Of a DNA stretch of 64,000 bases, positions 34,026-42,452 are shown in pieces; within the stretch, counting starts at the first letter, position 1, and the number at the start of each line of letters is the position of its first letter. The notes below the pieces were generated by a model. The model did no database searches. It saw nothing but the letters and a program-made list of their open reading frames with translations, and was not told the DNA's origin. The translations under genes were made by a program, and so were the position numbers. This DNA comes from Chthonomonas sp. (GTDB taxonomy: Bacteria; Armatimonadota; Fimbriimonadia; Fimbriimonadales; Fimbriimonadaceae), in assembly GCA_016788585.1 (NCBI GenBank), contig JAEURP010000007.1:126001-190000 (forward strand), written 5' to 3'.

Positions 34026-34862
34026 ATGGCAGCGCGGCCTTACGAAACATCGATCCATACCGACTTCAACGACCGGATGGATTACGCCGGATACCTTCAG
34101 CTCGACATGGTCCTCGGTGCCCAGAAGCCGCTCAGCGAGCATCACGATGAGATGCTGTTCATCATTCAGCATCAGACCTCCGAGCTCTGGATGAAGTTAA
34201 TCGTCCACGAACTCACGGCCGCGATCGAACATGTTCAGAAGGACGAACTTGAGCCCTGCTTCAAGATTCTCGCCCGCGTGAAGCACATCCAGCGTATGCT
34301 TTTCGAACAGTGGGCTGTGCTTGAGACCCTCACACCAACGGAATACGCGCAATTCCGTGGTGCCCTTGGGCGGGCCAGTGGCTTCCAAAGCGCCTACTAT
34401 CGCCATATCGAGTTTCTTCTTGGCAACAAAGATCCCCAAGCAATCGGCGTGTTCGAGCACAAGCCCGAGGTTCAAGCTGTCCTCAAAAATGCGCTCGAAT
34501 CGCGTTCAGTTTACGACGAGTTTCTCGCTTACCTTCATCGCCACGGGCACGCCGTTCCCGACGAATGTATCAATCGTGATTGGTCGCTGCCGTATGTCGA
34601 GAATCAGGACCTCATCAAGGTCTTTAAGCGCATCTACGATAACCCGGCTCGGCTCTGGGGGCCATACGAAATGTGCGAAAAGCTTGTGGACGTCGAAGAG
34701 CAATTCCTACTGTGGCGCTTCCGGCATATGAAAACGGTTGAGCGCATTATCGGGTTCAAGAAGGGAACCGGAGGATCAAGCGGCGTGAATTTCTTGAAGG
34801 CCGCCCTCGACACGAGACTCTTCCCAGAACTCTGGGACGTGCGGACGGAGATCGGCGTTTGA
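34026..34862 (+). CDS. kynA: Tryptophan 2,3-dioxygenase
   Basis: A heme enzyme of 278 residues that opens the indole ring of tryptophan to N-formylkynurenine. Conserved stretches include [58 protein letters not shown] and the C-terminal [20 protein letters not shown], which holds the proximal heme histidine. The stop overlaps the kynU start as TTGA. No kynurenine formamidase gene is adjacent, so the middle step must be encoded elsewhere or occur another way. Confidence 0.96.
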   Translation: MAARPYETSIHTDFNDRMDYAGYLQLDMVLGAQKPLSEHHDEMLFIIQHQTSELWMKLIVHELTAAIEHVQKDELEPCFKILARVKHIQRMLFEQWAVLETLTPTEYAQFRGALGRASGFQSAYYRHIEFLLGNKDPQAIGVFEHKPEVQAVLKNALESRSVYDEFLAYLHRHGHAVPDECINRDWSLPYVENQDLIKVFKRIYDNPARLWGPYEMCEKLVDVEEQFLLWRFRHMKTVERIIGFKKGTGGSSGVNFLKAALDTRLFPELWDVRTEIGV

Positions 34863-35986
34863 GAGAGCGTTTCTCCAAGGTTCTGTCGCGAGACGAGGTC
34901 TATCTCGCCAATCACTCCTTGGGCCGCCCCTTGGACCAAGTTGCGGCAGACGTTCAAGAAGGAATTGAGGCATGGCTCATGGGTATGGACTCTGCGTGGA
35001 ATCCTTGGATGGCCGAGTTCGGGCGGTTCGAGCGAAACATCAAGTCCTTGATCAACTGGCCGACAGAAGGCGCAGTAGTTCACAAGAACAGCGTTGGTCA
35101 GGGTTTGCGCGCGGTGCTCAATGCACTTCCCATTCCGGTTCGTGTCGTTGCCAGCGCGACCGAGTTTGATAGCGTGGACTTCATCCTCCGCGAGTATCAG
35201 AAGCGCGGACAGGTCGACGTGCATTGGGTTGAGCCCAGCGCGAGCGAATCCGGCGTTCCGAAGTTCACCGCCGACGATTATCTGAATGCGATCGTTCCCG
35301 GCGTGGGCCTCGTCATCATCAGCTTGGTAATTTTCACAACCGGGCAGATTGTCCCCAACGTCGACGAGATCATTGCAAAGGCCCACTCCAATGGTGCTCG
35401 AGTCTTTTTGGATACATATCACGCGGCCGGCGTGTACCCGTGGTCGCATCCCGATGCGGACTTTGTCGCTGGCGGCTGCTACAAGTACCTGCGAGGCGGG
35501 CCGGGAGCGTGCTGGCTTGCCATCCATTCCAGGAATCTGTCACTTGAGACATTAGACACGGGCTGGTTCGCTAAGGAAGACACTTTTGGGTTTGACAAAA
35601 GCGGGCAGAGGGCTAAAGGCGGGAAGGGTTGGTGGGAGTCAACTCCAGCACCACTGCCGCTGTATCAGGCTCGAAGCGGGTTGGAGTTCACGCTGGAGAT
35701 TGGCGTTGGGGAGATTCGACGCCAAACACTGGACCATCTGCAAAGTCTCCGCGAAGGCTTAGCCCGTTTCGGAGGCTTTCTGCCTCAAATCGATTCCGAA
35801 TGGGGCGGCTTTGCTCTGCTCCCATGCGATCGTGCGGACGCCCTTGTTCGTTCGCTCAAGGAGCAGAATGTCAACGTGGACGCCCGGCAGGGAATGGTCA
35901 GATTCGGGCCGGATATTCTCACAACGGAGTCCGACGTTGCGCGTGCTATCGCTGCGCTGGAGATGTCCACAAGCCTGATCGGCTAG
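34859..35986 (+). CDS. kynU: Kynureninase
   Basis: PLP enzyme of 375 residues that cleaves kynurenine to anthranilate and alanine. The N-terminal [14 protein letters not shown] is typical. The cofactor-binding residues are Asp185 and His188 in [12 protein letters not shown], and the Schiff-base lysine is Lys209 in [12 protein letters not shown]. The start is TTG 34859, overlapping the kynA stop. Together with kynA it makes a short tryptophan-to-anthranilate pathway. The stop shares CTAG with the convergent pepE. Confidence 0.92.
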   Translation: MRERFSKVLSRDEVYLANHSLGRPLDQVAADVQEGIEAWLMGMDSAWNPWMAEFGRFERNIKSLINWPTEGAVVHKNSVGQGLRAVLNALPIPVRVVASATEFDSVDFILREYQKRGQVDVHWVEPSASESGVPKFTADDYLNAIVPGVGLVIISLVIFTTGQIVPNVDEIIAKAHSNGARVFLDTYHAAGVYPWSHPDADFVAGGCYKYLRGGPGACWLAIHSRNLSLETLDTGWFAKEDTFGFDKSGQRAKGGKGWWESTPAPLPLYQARSGLEFTLEIGVGEIRRQTLDHLQSLREGLARFGGFLPQIDSEWGGFALLPCDRADALVRSLKEQNVNVDARQGMVRFGPDILTTESDVARAIAALEMSTSLIG

Positions 35987-36672
35987 CCCGCGAAGCTCTC
36001 AATCGGAGTGCCGAGTCCGGTTGGGTTGTCCGCAGTGAAGATTCGTAGCGGACCTTGCCCCCATGCTGAATAGACTCCGTCTCGCGCCTTGATCATGGCC
36101 CCTTCGGGCAAGCCAATCACTTTCTCAGTGGGGTTCGCGGTTACAAACTCATGGAGTCGTTGGTCGCGGGTTTCGCCTTGGTGACCAAGGGGCACGATGC
36201 TGGAATAGTGCGGATTGATCTGAAACGGAACGCACCCAAGAGTTTGGAAGGAAGCTGGCTCGATAATCGGCATATCGTTCGTAGTTCGTAAAGTCGGGGC
36301 GGCGACGTTGGCGCCCGCACTCCAGCCCATGTAAGGCTTGCCGTTTCGCACTTGCTCTCGAATCCGACTCATTAACCCGGTTTCGTGCAGGTGATAAGTA
36401 AGGTGGAATGTGTTGCCGCCGCCGACGAAGATTGCGTCAGCCGATTCAACGCTGGTCGGATCGAGGTGAACACTCGTGATCTCAATACCATGGGGTGCTA
36501 GGGCATTCCCAACCCAAGCCGCATACTCGTCCCAACTCAGGCTAACGCCAGCAAAGGGGACCATCGCCGCTGATCGAATTCGCCCGTTCCATTGCGAGAG
36601 CAAGTGTTCGATTGCCCAATCGAACGGTTCACCACCCGGCATACGGCTATTGCTGAGAAGATAAAGTTCCAC
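35983..36672 (-). CDS. pepE: Dipeptidase E (alpha-aspartyl dipeptidase), family S51
   Basis: A 229-residue cytoplasmic serine peptidase that cleaves Asp-X dipeptides. The catalytic serine is in YMGWSAGANVAAPT. The family patterns VPFAGVSLSWDEYA, IFVGGGNTFHL, QINPHYSS and VIGLPEGAMI all line up with the Salmonella enzyme. GTG 36672 gives the start VELYLLSNS as in relatives (ELLLLSNS), and a TACAAT box lies exactly 6 nt upstream; a nearby ATG at 36699 is upstream of this promoter and is rejected. Confidence 0.94.
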   Translation of the reverse strand: MELYLLSNSRMPGGEPFDWAIEHLLSQWNGRIRSAAMVPFAGVSLSWDEYAAWVGNALAPHGIEITSVHLDPTSVESADAIFVGGGNTFHLTYHLHETGLMSRIREQVRNGKPYMGWSAGANVAAPTLRTTNDMPIIEPASFQTLGCVPFQINPHYSSIVPLGHQGETRDQRLHEFVTANPTEKVIGLPEGAMIKARDGVYSAWGQGPLRIFTADNPTGLGTPIESFAG

Positions 36673-36678
36673 TCGAAT

Positions 36679-36684
36679 ATTGTA
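36679..36684 (-). promoter_or_regulatory. -10 box of a leaderless gene (pepE)
   Basis: The minus strand reads TACAAT, 6 nt (ATTCGA), then GTG. It independently supports the GTG start predicted from homology. Confidence 0.62.
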
Positions 36685-36800
36685 GAATCTGAGGAGCATC
36701 CTTTGGATTTATTCATTCCAGAAGACCTCAAATGCAGGAAAGTCAAAGCAATTTTTAAGAATTCAAAACCCTTTTGCATCTCGTTGCGTAAGAGCCATGT

Positions 36801-37190
36801 ATGAAGTCGAACCCGATGCATCGGTTGCCTGCTTATGATCCCATTTCGGGGCAGCCGCTTATCGTGACCGAGTTGACCTCGGAAGAAAGTGGGATTAGCC
36901 TGCGTGGCCGATTCGCCGTTCCCCGATTTGCGAAGCTCACCGACGAGCAAAGCCACTTCCTGGAGACTTTCTTGCGGTGCAGGGGAGTGCTCAGCTCTGT
37001 TGAAAAAGAAATGGGCCTGAGTTATCCGACGGTGCGGAACCGGCTAGACCAGTTGCTGAGCGCCCTGGACCTGCCCCCTGCTCCCGAGCCAAAAGAAGAC
37101 ATTGAAGGAAAGCGCCGCATTCTCGACCAACTGGAGAGTGGCGAGATTTCCATCGACGAAGCAAAAGCGAGAATACGAGAAACACGATGA
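36801..37190 (+). CDS. DUF2089-family protein
   Basis: A 129-residue protein. The core LTDEQSHFLETFLRCRGVLSSVEKEMGLSYPTVRNRLDQLL is the DUF2089 helix-turn-helix-like region. The N-terminal zinc-ribbon cysteines found in many relatives are replaced here (LPAYDPISGQPLIVTEL). The C-terminal helix RILDQLESGEISIDEAKARI resembles the N-terminus of the next protein. It overlaps that gene as ATGA, giving a three-gene operon of DUF2089, DUF4097 and EVE. Probably a DNA-binding regulator. The start is either ATG 36801 or the in-frame ATG 36816. Confidence 0.87.
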   Translation: MKSNPMHRLPAYDPISGQPLIVTELTSEESGISLRGRFAVPRFAKLTDEQSHFLETFLRCRGVLSSVEKEMGLSYPTVRNRLDQLLSALDLPPAPEPKEDIEGKRRILDQLESGEISIDEAKARIRETR

Positions 37191-38380
37191 GAGAAGATAT
37201 TGAACGAATCATGCGCTTGGTTAAAGAGGGCAAGCTTAGCCCCGAAGACGCGACCGAACTCCTGGACGCGATGCAGTCACCAACGTATCAGGAAGAGCCT
37301 GTGACGGCAGGAGGAGGAGCTCCTCCGCCCCCGCCTCCACCCCCACCACCACCGGCGCCACCAAGCTTCAGTGGATTCTTTGAGGCCATCGAAAAGATTG
37401 GAAAGGACGTGACCAAAGGCATCAACTGGAGTGAGGTTGGAGAGCAACTTCGCAAGGGTGTTCATCAAGGAGCCGAAGCTGTTAAGAAGGCGGCGAGCGA
37501 TCTCAAAGAGGGCAAGTTCAGCTTCTATGAGGCCGAAATTGGCGAATTCATGCAGCCTCTAGTCGTGCCCGACGGCAAGATCCTGCGGGTCGAAACGATT
37601 AGTGGTGACATCAAAATTATCTGCGATCCAACCGAAGCGGGCTCAGTGGCGGCGACCGCTACCTTTCGCGGCGATGACCGGGAAACGCTAAAGCAAAAGC
37701 TCAGTGAATTCAGCCTCGTCATTGAGGAGAGTGATCATTTTGTGTTGATCCGCCAGCCGGATCAAGCTGGACTCTCGGTGGATTTCGTCGTCAAACTACC
37801 CAACTCAGTTCCGGTGGAAGTTCGATCGACAAGCGGAGATACATCCGTTACCGGAGCCAAGGGTGCAAACAAGGTCAAAGCCACTAGTGGCGATGTGACT
37901 CTTTCCCGGCTCGAAGGATCCTTAGAGGTCGAGGGCGTGAGCGGAAACATCGCGATCGATGAGTCTAAACTGTCGCTCCTTAACGTTGAGAACAAGAGCG
38001 GCCATGTATCGCTCAAGCACGTTCATGCTGCAACGACTGTTCGAACTGCCAGCGGCGACGTCAAGTTGGAAAAGTGCGGCGGACCTAGCCTATCCATCGA
38101 CGGAGTCAGTGGCGACATTCAGGTGCAGGTCGATGACCCAGTTCTAGGTTCGGCGAACTTACGGACGGTAAATGGCCTAATCTCTATGGAAGTCCCTGGC
38201 AATAGCGACTTCAGATTGCAGGCGTCGGCACTTCGAGGAGAAGTGATTTGTAGCCTTCCCCTTGAAGAGGAAGTGCGTGAAGATCGCCGGGTCACTGGTC
38301 GCATGGGTACGGGCACCGGCGCATTGGATATCAGCACAATCAATGGTGATATCCACGTGAGGCTGGTCGACTCGCAATGA
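37187..38380 (+). CDS. DUF4097-family beta-repeat protein with polyproline linker
   Basis: A 397-residue protein. Residues 1-28 form a short helical pair (REDIERIMRLVKEGKLSPED) of the kind found in YvlB-type proteins. A linker with an unbroken run of eleven prolines (about residues 45-55) leads to an amphipathic region and then a right-handed beta-helix-like DUF4097 domain with repeated SGD steps (TISGDIKI, STSGDTSV, ATSGDVTL, GVSGNIAI, TASGDVKL, GVSGDIQV). No signal peptide. Both ends overlap neighbours as ATGA. Function unknown, possibly envelope stress sensing as suggested for related proteins. Confidence 0.85.
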   Translation: MREDIERIMRLVKEGKLSPEDATELLDAMQSPTYQEEPVTAGGGAPPPPPPPPPPPAPPSFSGFFEAIEKIGKDVTKGINWSEVGEQLRKGVHQGAEAVKKAASDLKEGKFSFYEAEIGEFMQPLVVPDGKILRVETISGDIKIICDPTEAGSVAATATFRGDDRETLKQKLSEFSLVIEESDHFVLIRQPDQAGLSVDFVVKLPNSVPVEVRSTSGDTSVTGAKGANKVKATSGDVTLSRLEGSLEVEGVSGNIAIDESKLSLLNVENKSGHVSLKHVHAATTVRTASGDVKLEKCGGPSLSIDGVSGDIQVQVDDPVLGSANLRTVNGLISMEVPGNSDFRLQASALRGEVICSLPLEEEVREDRRVTGRMGTGTGALDISTINGDIHVRLVDSQ

Positions 38381-38835
38381 GCTACTGGCTCATGAAGTCC
38401 GAGCCCGATACCTATGGGATCGATGATTTGATCGCGCAGGAAAGGGGTATGTGGGAAGGGTGTCGTAACTACACGGTGCGTAACTTCTTCAAGAATGATT
38501 TCCGCATTGGGGATTTGGCATTCTTCCACCACTCTAATGCGAAGCCATCGGGGGTTATCGGAGTCATGAAGTGCGTTAGCGAACCCTATCCGGATCCAAC
38601 TCAGTTTGATCCGGAATCGCATTATTACGACCCCAGCTCCAGGCCCGAAAGGCCGCGGTGGCTTGTTGTGGACATGGAGTTTGTACGAAAGTTCGATCGC
38701 ATCGTCCCTTTGGCGGAACTCAAGGAGCATCCTGTTCTGAAGGACATGTGGGTATGCCGAAAGGGGCAACGGCTCAGCGTGATGCCCGTCACGGAGCATG
38801 AGTGGCAGACCCTCCTTGCCCTTCCAGGAATCTAA
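38377..38835 (+). CDS. EVE-domain protein
   Basis: A 152-residue PUA-like fold protein of the EVE/thymocyte nuclear protein 1 family, opening YWLMKSEPDTYGIDDL. The nucleotide-pocket signatures WEGCRNYTVRNFFKN, GDLAFFHHSN and the aromatic WLVVDMEFV are clear. EVE domains bind modified bases in DNA or RNA. Its presence as the last gene behind DUF2089 and DUF4097 genes, with a 4-bp overlap, is fixed by the sequence, but the functional link is unknown. Confidence 0.93.
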   Translation: MSYWLMKSEPDTYGIDDLIAQERGMWEGCRNYTVRNFFKNDFRIGDLAFFHHSNAKPSGVIGVMKCVSEPYPDPTQFDPESHYYDPSSRPERPRWLVVDMEFVRKFDRIVPLAELKEHPVLKDMWVCRKGQRLSVMPVTEHEWQTLLALPGI

Positions 38836-38860
38836 AAAGGCCCCATGTACAACATGGGGC
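38834..38860 (-). terminator. Intrinsic terminator, minus strand
   Basis: GCCCCATGT/ACATGGGGC (38840-38848, 38852-38860) with a 3-nt loop. On the minus strand it is followed by CCTTTTTA. It would end the transcript of the membrane-anchored protein gene about 130 nt past its stop. The gap up to that gene holds nothing else recognised. Confidence 0.72.
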
Positions 38861-38990
38861 TGATTGCAAGTTATCTAAGCCTCTCCTCAACTATAGGGTC
38901 GATGCCACGAGGGCCACTGACCACTTCTTGATTGACGCGAGTAGCATGCCAGGGAACGAGTCCGGCGGCAGAAACGAGCGGAAATACGAG

Positions 38991-39818
38991 CTATTGGCCT
39001 AGGACCCTAGCGCTGGTTACCTTGGATTCACCCCGAACTTGCTCACCGACGTCTAGCCGGAATCTCTGACCGAACCTCTCAACCTCATAAGTTGATCTGA
39101 TGTCGCCATTCCACATTGAGCTAACCACCTCATCCCAAACTGATTCCAAAGCCGTGCGTTCATCGTCGGGGATTGGGTCCGAACGTAGCTCAGGCAATCC
39201 GATTTTTCGTAGTCCGCATGTGCGGAGTTCGCCACCGGTGGGGACAAGCACCCAGGCTAGCCGAACGCCGTGCTCGGCTTCTTGATTGGGAGATTCTGCT
39301 AGCTTCTGACAAAATAGGTCGGCGGTCAGAAGCGTTTCTGAAGCAACATCGAGAACCGCCAGCCCACCGCCTATTCGAGAAATCGCATCAGCGAGATGGG
39401 GCATGAATTGGAGATGCCGACGATCTGGGAGCGGTTCCTCGGACACGTACCTGGCCTGAATCAAGCCTTTCGATTGGGCAAGCAAAGGCAGCACTTCAGC
39501 CGAGTAAGCGCATGAATCGAACATGACGTCCGGGCGGAAGACGTGGGGGTTACGCTCGCGCCGCAAGGATGCAATGTGCAGCCGGATGTCCGTAAACAAA
39601 AGCCCCTCCCGCTTGCCGATGCATGGCGAATATGGGCGATTGTGGGGATTAGCGGCGAGCATTCCGTCCATGATTCTCTCCATGGGTGGAAGTACAGCCT
39701 CTGGCAGATAGATCCAATATTCGCACAGTGTTAATGGACCTTTCGACGCTCGTTTACGCCTGATAGCCACCAACCCCACGACGACCAAGATTATGAAAGC
39801 CGGTATCAGCCAAGCCAC
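38991..39818 (-). CDS. Membrane-anchored protein of unknown function
   Basis: About 275 residues. With GTG 39818 the protein begins with one membrane helix (WLIPAFIILVVVGLVAI) followed by a basic stretch (RRKRASKG). The remaining 240 residues are soluble, with no motif I recognise. The zinc-ribbon gene stops 2 bp upstream of this GTG, and GGCGGGAG lies in its last codons, so this start is favoured; an alternative GTG 39845 and a longer frame to 39899 overlap that gene. Read as coupled to the small zinc-ribbon protein. Confidence 0.7.
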   Translation of the reverse strand: MAWLIPAFIILVVVGLVAIRRKRASKGPLTLCEYWIYLPEAVLPPMERIMDGMLAANPHNRPYSPCIGKREGLLFTDIRLHIASLRRERNPHVFRPDVMFDSCAYSAEVLPLLAQSKGLIQARYVSEEPLPDRRHLQFMPHLADAISRIGGGLAVLDVASETLLTADLFCQKLAESPNQEAEHGVRLAWVLVPTGGELRTCGLRKIGLPELRSDPIPDDERTALESVWDEVVSSMWNGDIRSTYEVERFGQRFRLDVGEQVRGESKVTSARVLGQ

Positions 39819-39820
39819 GG

Positions 39821-40036
39821 TTAGGGGCCAACTCCCGCCATCCACCGCTCGACCAGTTTTTGCTCGGCTTCGCTGAGCATCACCGAACACACGTCGCACA
39901 GCCCGGCCTCATTGACCGGGCCTTGGCAGCAGAGCAAGCACGAATTTGTCCTCCGAGCTCGCATGACAATGTCTCGCCGAGTGAGCGCCCAAGCCAATGC
40001 CCCACGATTCAGGCCCTCAGAGTTCACTCGGTCCAT
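39821..40036 (-). CDS. Small zinc-ribbon protein
   Basis: A 71-residue protein with two CxxC knuckles in NSCLLCCQGPVNEAGLCDVC, followed by a helix (LSEAEQKLVERWMAG). It is probably a zinc-binding regulatory or adaptor protein. ATG 40036 is supported by a TACACT box 9 nt upstream, on the same palindrome that serves xth on the other strand. An internal ATG at 39964 would start just before the cysteines. It is directly upstream of the membrane-anchored protein gene. Confidence 0.7.
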   Translation of the reverse strand: MDRVNSEGLNRGALAWALTRRDIVMRARRTNSCLLCCQGPVNEAGLCDVCSVMLSEAEQKLVERWMAGVGP

Positions 40037-40045
40037 CTATACCTG

Positions 40046-40055
40046 AGTGTACACT
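40046..40055. promoter_or_regulatory. Palindromic divergent -10 element AGTGTACACT
   Basis: The perfect 10-bp palindrome AGTGTACACT gives TACACT on each strand. Rightward it ends 6 nt before the xth ATG (40062). Leftward it ends 9 nt before the zinc-ribbon ATG (40036). One short palindrome may therefore act as the -10 box for two nearly leaderless divergent transcripts. Confidence 0.5.
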
Positions 40056-40061
40056 TCAGCA

Positions 40062-40835
40062 ATGCGCATTGCGACGTTCAACGCCAACTCCATTCGATTG
40101 AGGCTTGAAACGATTTTGGAGTGGATGGCGAGTCACAACGCAGATGTCATGGCCATCCAGGAGACAAAGGTCGATGACGACAACTTTCCTCGACTGGCGA
40201 TCGAAGAATATGGCTATCACGTCGCCTTTCACGGGCAGAAGACCCACTATGGAGTCGCGACGATCAGTAAGATGCCACCGCTCGATGTGAGCTATGGCAT
40301 TGGCGATTCGGCTTGGCCCGACGACAAGCGTATTCTGTGTGCTACATACGATGGCGTCCGAATTGTGAACACCTATGTTCCAAATGGAACGAAAGTGGGC
40401 TCAGACAAATTTGAATACAAGTTGCGATGGTTGGAACGATTCGGCACCCTGCTCGCCTCAGAAATGCGGGCCCATCCTAACACCATTTGGCTCGGCGACA
40501 TTAATATTGCTCCAAAGCCAGAAGATGTCCACGATAGTCCAAGACTATTGGGTAGCGTTGGGCACCATCCGAGCGAGTTCTCAGTGCTCGAGAAGATCGT
40601 TTCTGAACTGGGGCTCACCGATTGCTTTCGCAAGTTCAACCAGGAGGCCGGTCAATTCACTTTCTGGGAGATGTTTCGGCCGCAGATCTTCGAGAGGAAT
40701 TTAGGATGGCGTATCGACCACATTTATGCCTCGTTCCCAATGGCCGAGCGATGTGTAGGATGCGAAATCGACAAGGGTCCTCGGGCCGGTACTAGGCCGA
40801 GCGACCACACGGTCGTCTATGCGGATTTCGATTAA
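40062..40835 (+). CDS. xth: Exodeoxyribonuclease III
   Basis: A 257-residue AP endonuclease and 3' exonuclease for base-excision repair. The EEP-fold motifs are FNANSIRLRLETILEWM, the metal-binding Glu in VMAIQETKVDD, the catalytic WLGDINIAPKPEDVHD and the final GTRPSDHTVVYADFD. ATG 40062 matches the conserved N-terminus and sits 6 nt after TACACT. The stop codon and that of convergent tatA share TTAA. Confidence 0.95.
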   Translation: MRIATFNANSIRLRLETILEWMASHNADVMAIQETKVDDDNFPRLAIEEYGYHVAFHGQKTHYGVATISKMPPLDVSYGIGDSAWPDDKRILCATYDGVRIVNTYVPNGTKVGSDKFEYKLRWLERFGTLLASEMRAHPNTIWLGDINIAPKPEDVHDSPRLLGSVGHHPSEFSVLEKIVSELGLTDCFRKFNQEAGQFTFWEMFRPQIFERNLGWRIDHIYASFPMAERCVGCEIDKGPRAGTRPSDHTVVYADFD

Positions 40836-41065
40836 GGCTGGGCAGACTTCTTAGCTGCTTCTTCCTCGGCTTCTGCGACGGAAGTATTCAGCGCTCGCTT
40901 ACCTTCTTCGAGGCCCTTTTGCAGTTCTCCCATGCCTCGGCCAACGCCTCGCATGAGTTGAGGAATCTTTGCACCGCCAAAGAGAAGCAGGATAACCAAG
41001 AAGACAAGGAACCATTCCGAGCCGCCGGGCAATCCAAAAAATGCGAATGAGTTGAAAATAAGCAT
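40832..41065 (-). CDS. tatA: Sec-independent translocase subunit TatA/TatE
   Basis: A 77-residue protein with the TatA layout: a short N-terminal membrane helix (EWFLVFLVILLLFGGAKIPQL), a hinge, an amphipathic helix (RGVGRGMGELQKGLEEGKRAL) and an acidic C-terminus. TatA oligomers form the export path for folded twin-arginine substrates. No tatC is nearby. It lies last behind two related membrane-anchored proteins, 32 bp downstream. A TATAAT box 10 nt upstream of ATG suggests its own, nearly leaderless promoter. Confidence 0.93.
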   Translation of the reverse strand: MLIFNSFAFFGLPGGSEWFLVFLVILLLFGGAKIPQLMRGVGRGMGELQKGLEEGKRALNTSVAEAEEEAAKKSAQP

Positions 41066-41097
41066 CGCCTATAAGATTATACGCGCGAAAGGCTCAT

Positions 41098-41697
41098 TTA
41101 GCGGCTTGCCGGTGACCCTTGGCCTGTACCGACGAGGTCTTGCATCTTTCCAGATACGGGAACAACGATCCAATCCCGCAACTGACCAAGGACTTCTGGC
41201 TTGGTACGGTCGCCGCGCCTCTCGTACTTCACAGCTGCGTTTTGGAGAGCGGGAGTTTCAAACACAAGGACAGTCTTCATAGGATCCTTGATCGACTTGA
41301 GCTCTTTCCCGGCAAGGTCGGCATTATATTGAAAAGCCTGCATTTGGCCGTCGATAACGCAACCCCACGGACCTCTATCGGCTGACCATCTAATGGCTGG
41401 TGTCGCGCTCTTATCACGAAGTTGGAGGTCGAGGGCGATCAACTCGCTACGCCGCCGTAAGAACTCGGCTCGAACGTCGTCCGCCCAGGTTTCTGCGCCG
41501 GGCAGCTTGCCATCGTGGCGATTGGCGTAGTGAAGAATGGAATCCCTCAGCGCGTTGGCCTCAAGCATGCAGCCGGCGATGGGGCGCATGGCGGCTACGC
41601 CTTCTTGAATCTTGTTGACCGAGAAAAAGACGGCGGTCAGGCACAGCAGTCCGCAACCTACGGCGATAAAGATGAGCGCCTTGCCAATTACGCTCAT
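41098..41697 (-). CDS. Membrane-anchored protein, paralog of its neighbour
   Basis: A 199-residue protein with one N-terminal membrane helix (ALIFIAVGCGLLCLTAVFF). The soluble part contains ILHYANRHDGKLPGAETWADD, close to the pattern ASENDGKLPPAGSWQD in the next protein and reminiscent of pseudopilin-like proteins in this lineage. Another shared patch is GPWGCVIDGQMQAFQYNADLAGK against GVWGCRVSGGKTHAFVFNEEL. The two genes overlap as ATGA and arose by tandem duplication. Function unknown. Confidence 0.78.
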   Translation of the reverse strand: MSVIGKALIFIAVGCGLLCLTAVFFSVNKIQEGVAAMRPIAGCMLEANALRDSILHYANRHDGKLPGAETWADDVRAEFLRRRSELIALDLQLRDKSATPAIRWSADRGPWGCVIDGQMQAFQYNADLAGKELKSIKDPMKTVLVFETPALQNAAVKYERRGDRTKPEVLGQLRDWIVVPVSGKMQDLVGTGQGSPASR

Positions 41698-42338
41698 TCG
41701 CCGTTAACTTCGACCTTAACTCGCTTTCGCTTGGTGTTTCCACCTTCCAATTGAAACTCACCGTCGAGAGTGATCTTAAGAAATTCACGCTTTTCACCAG
41801 CGATTGCCATGTCTGAAGTGGGCTTCTTGTAGCTGTACTTGCCCTTAAGATTCCTGCCCGATTGGCTGTCTTCCCAAAGGAGAACGGTGTCAACCGCGTT
41901 CTTCACTTCAGAGATCCTCTTGCCGCTCAGTTCTTCGTTAAAAACAAAGGCGTGGGTTTTGCCCCCAGATACGCGACAACCCCAAACGCCATCGACTTCG
42001 CTCAGCTTTACGTCGATGCCAATGCGACTGGCTTCTTCGATGTCACCATCTTCAAGCTTACTTCGCTCTTCTTTGAAGTATTTCTTGGTTGCATCTTGCC
42101 AAGAACCAGCAGGAGGCAATTTGCCATCGTTTTCCGAGGCGTATCGCTTTATTGAGGCTCTTGCTGCCTGCAAATCCACTCCACAAGCCACCATATTAAT
42201 CGCTTGGCCAGCTACCCCTTGAAAGGCCCTTACCCCGAAGAATCCACCTAAAACGCAAAGCAGGATACAAAACCCCGCTAGACCGAGGATGACCCAAAGG
42301 AGGGTGTTCTTACCCCTTGTTGGTTCTGCATAGCCCAT
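41694..42338 (-). CDS. Membrane-anchored protein, paralog of its neighbour
   Basis: A 214-residue protein with a hydrophobic segment near the start (LLWVILGLAGFCILLCVLGGFFGV). The soluble part carries RYASENDGKLPPAGSWQD and VWGCRVSGGKTHAFVF, shared with the downstream paralog, and ends in a basic tail (NTKRKRVKVEVNGE). It heads a minus-strand run of itself, its paralog and tatA. It is divergent from hutH. Function unknown; it might be a cargo or accessory of a secretion system. Confidence 0.78.
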   Translation of the reverse strand: MGYAEPTRGKNTLLWVILGLAGFCILLCVLGGFFGVRAFQGVAGQAINMVACGVDLQAARASIKRYASENDGKLPPAGSWQDATKKYFKEERSKLEDGDIEEASRIGIDVKLSEVDGVWGCRVSGGKTHAFVFNEELSGKRISEVKNAVDTVLLWEDSQSGRNLKGKYSYKKPTSDMAIAGEKREFLKITLDGEFQLEGGNTKRKRVKVEVNGE

Positions 42339-42452
42339 GACATTGTTAGTTTACGCGAATGCGTTGCGGTGCGTGACAGGGTAGGGCAAGAGGACCAGAG
42401 GCCCGACCCGCTTGCAAAATCCTTGAGCCGATCATTTGGTACCCTCAACGAA

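Noticed and set aside
34634-35527. 297-residue minus-strand frame opposite kynA and kynU
   Set aside because: Antisense shadow of two clear enzymes.
36673-36699. ATG 36699 as the pepE start
   Set aside because: It adds nine residues not found in relatives and lies upstream of the TACAAT box; GTG 36672 matches both homology and promoter spacing.
38802-39002. 66-residue plus-strand frame after the EVE gene
   Set aside because: It overlaps the EVE gene end and the minus-strand terminator, and has no protein-like features.
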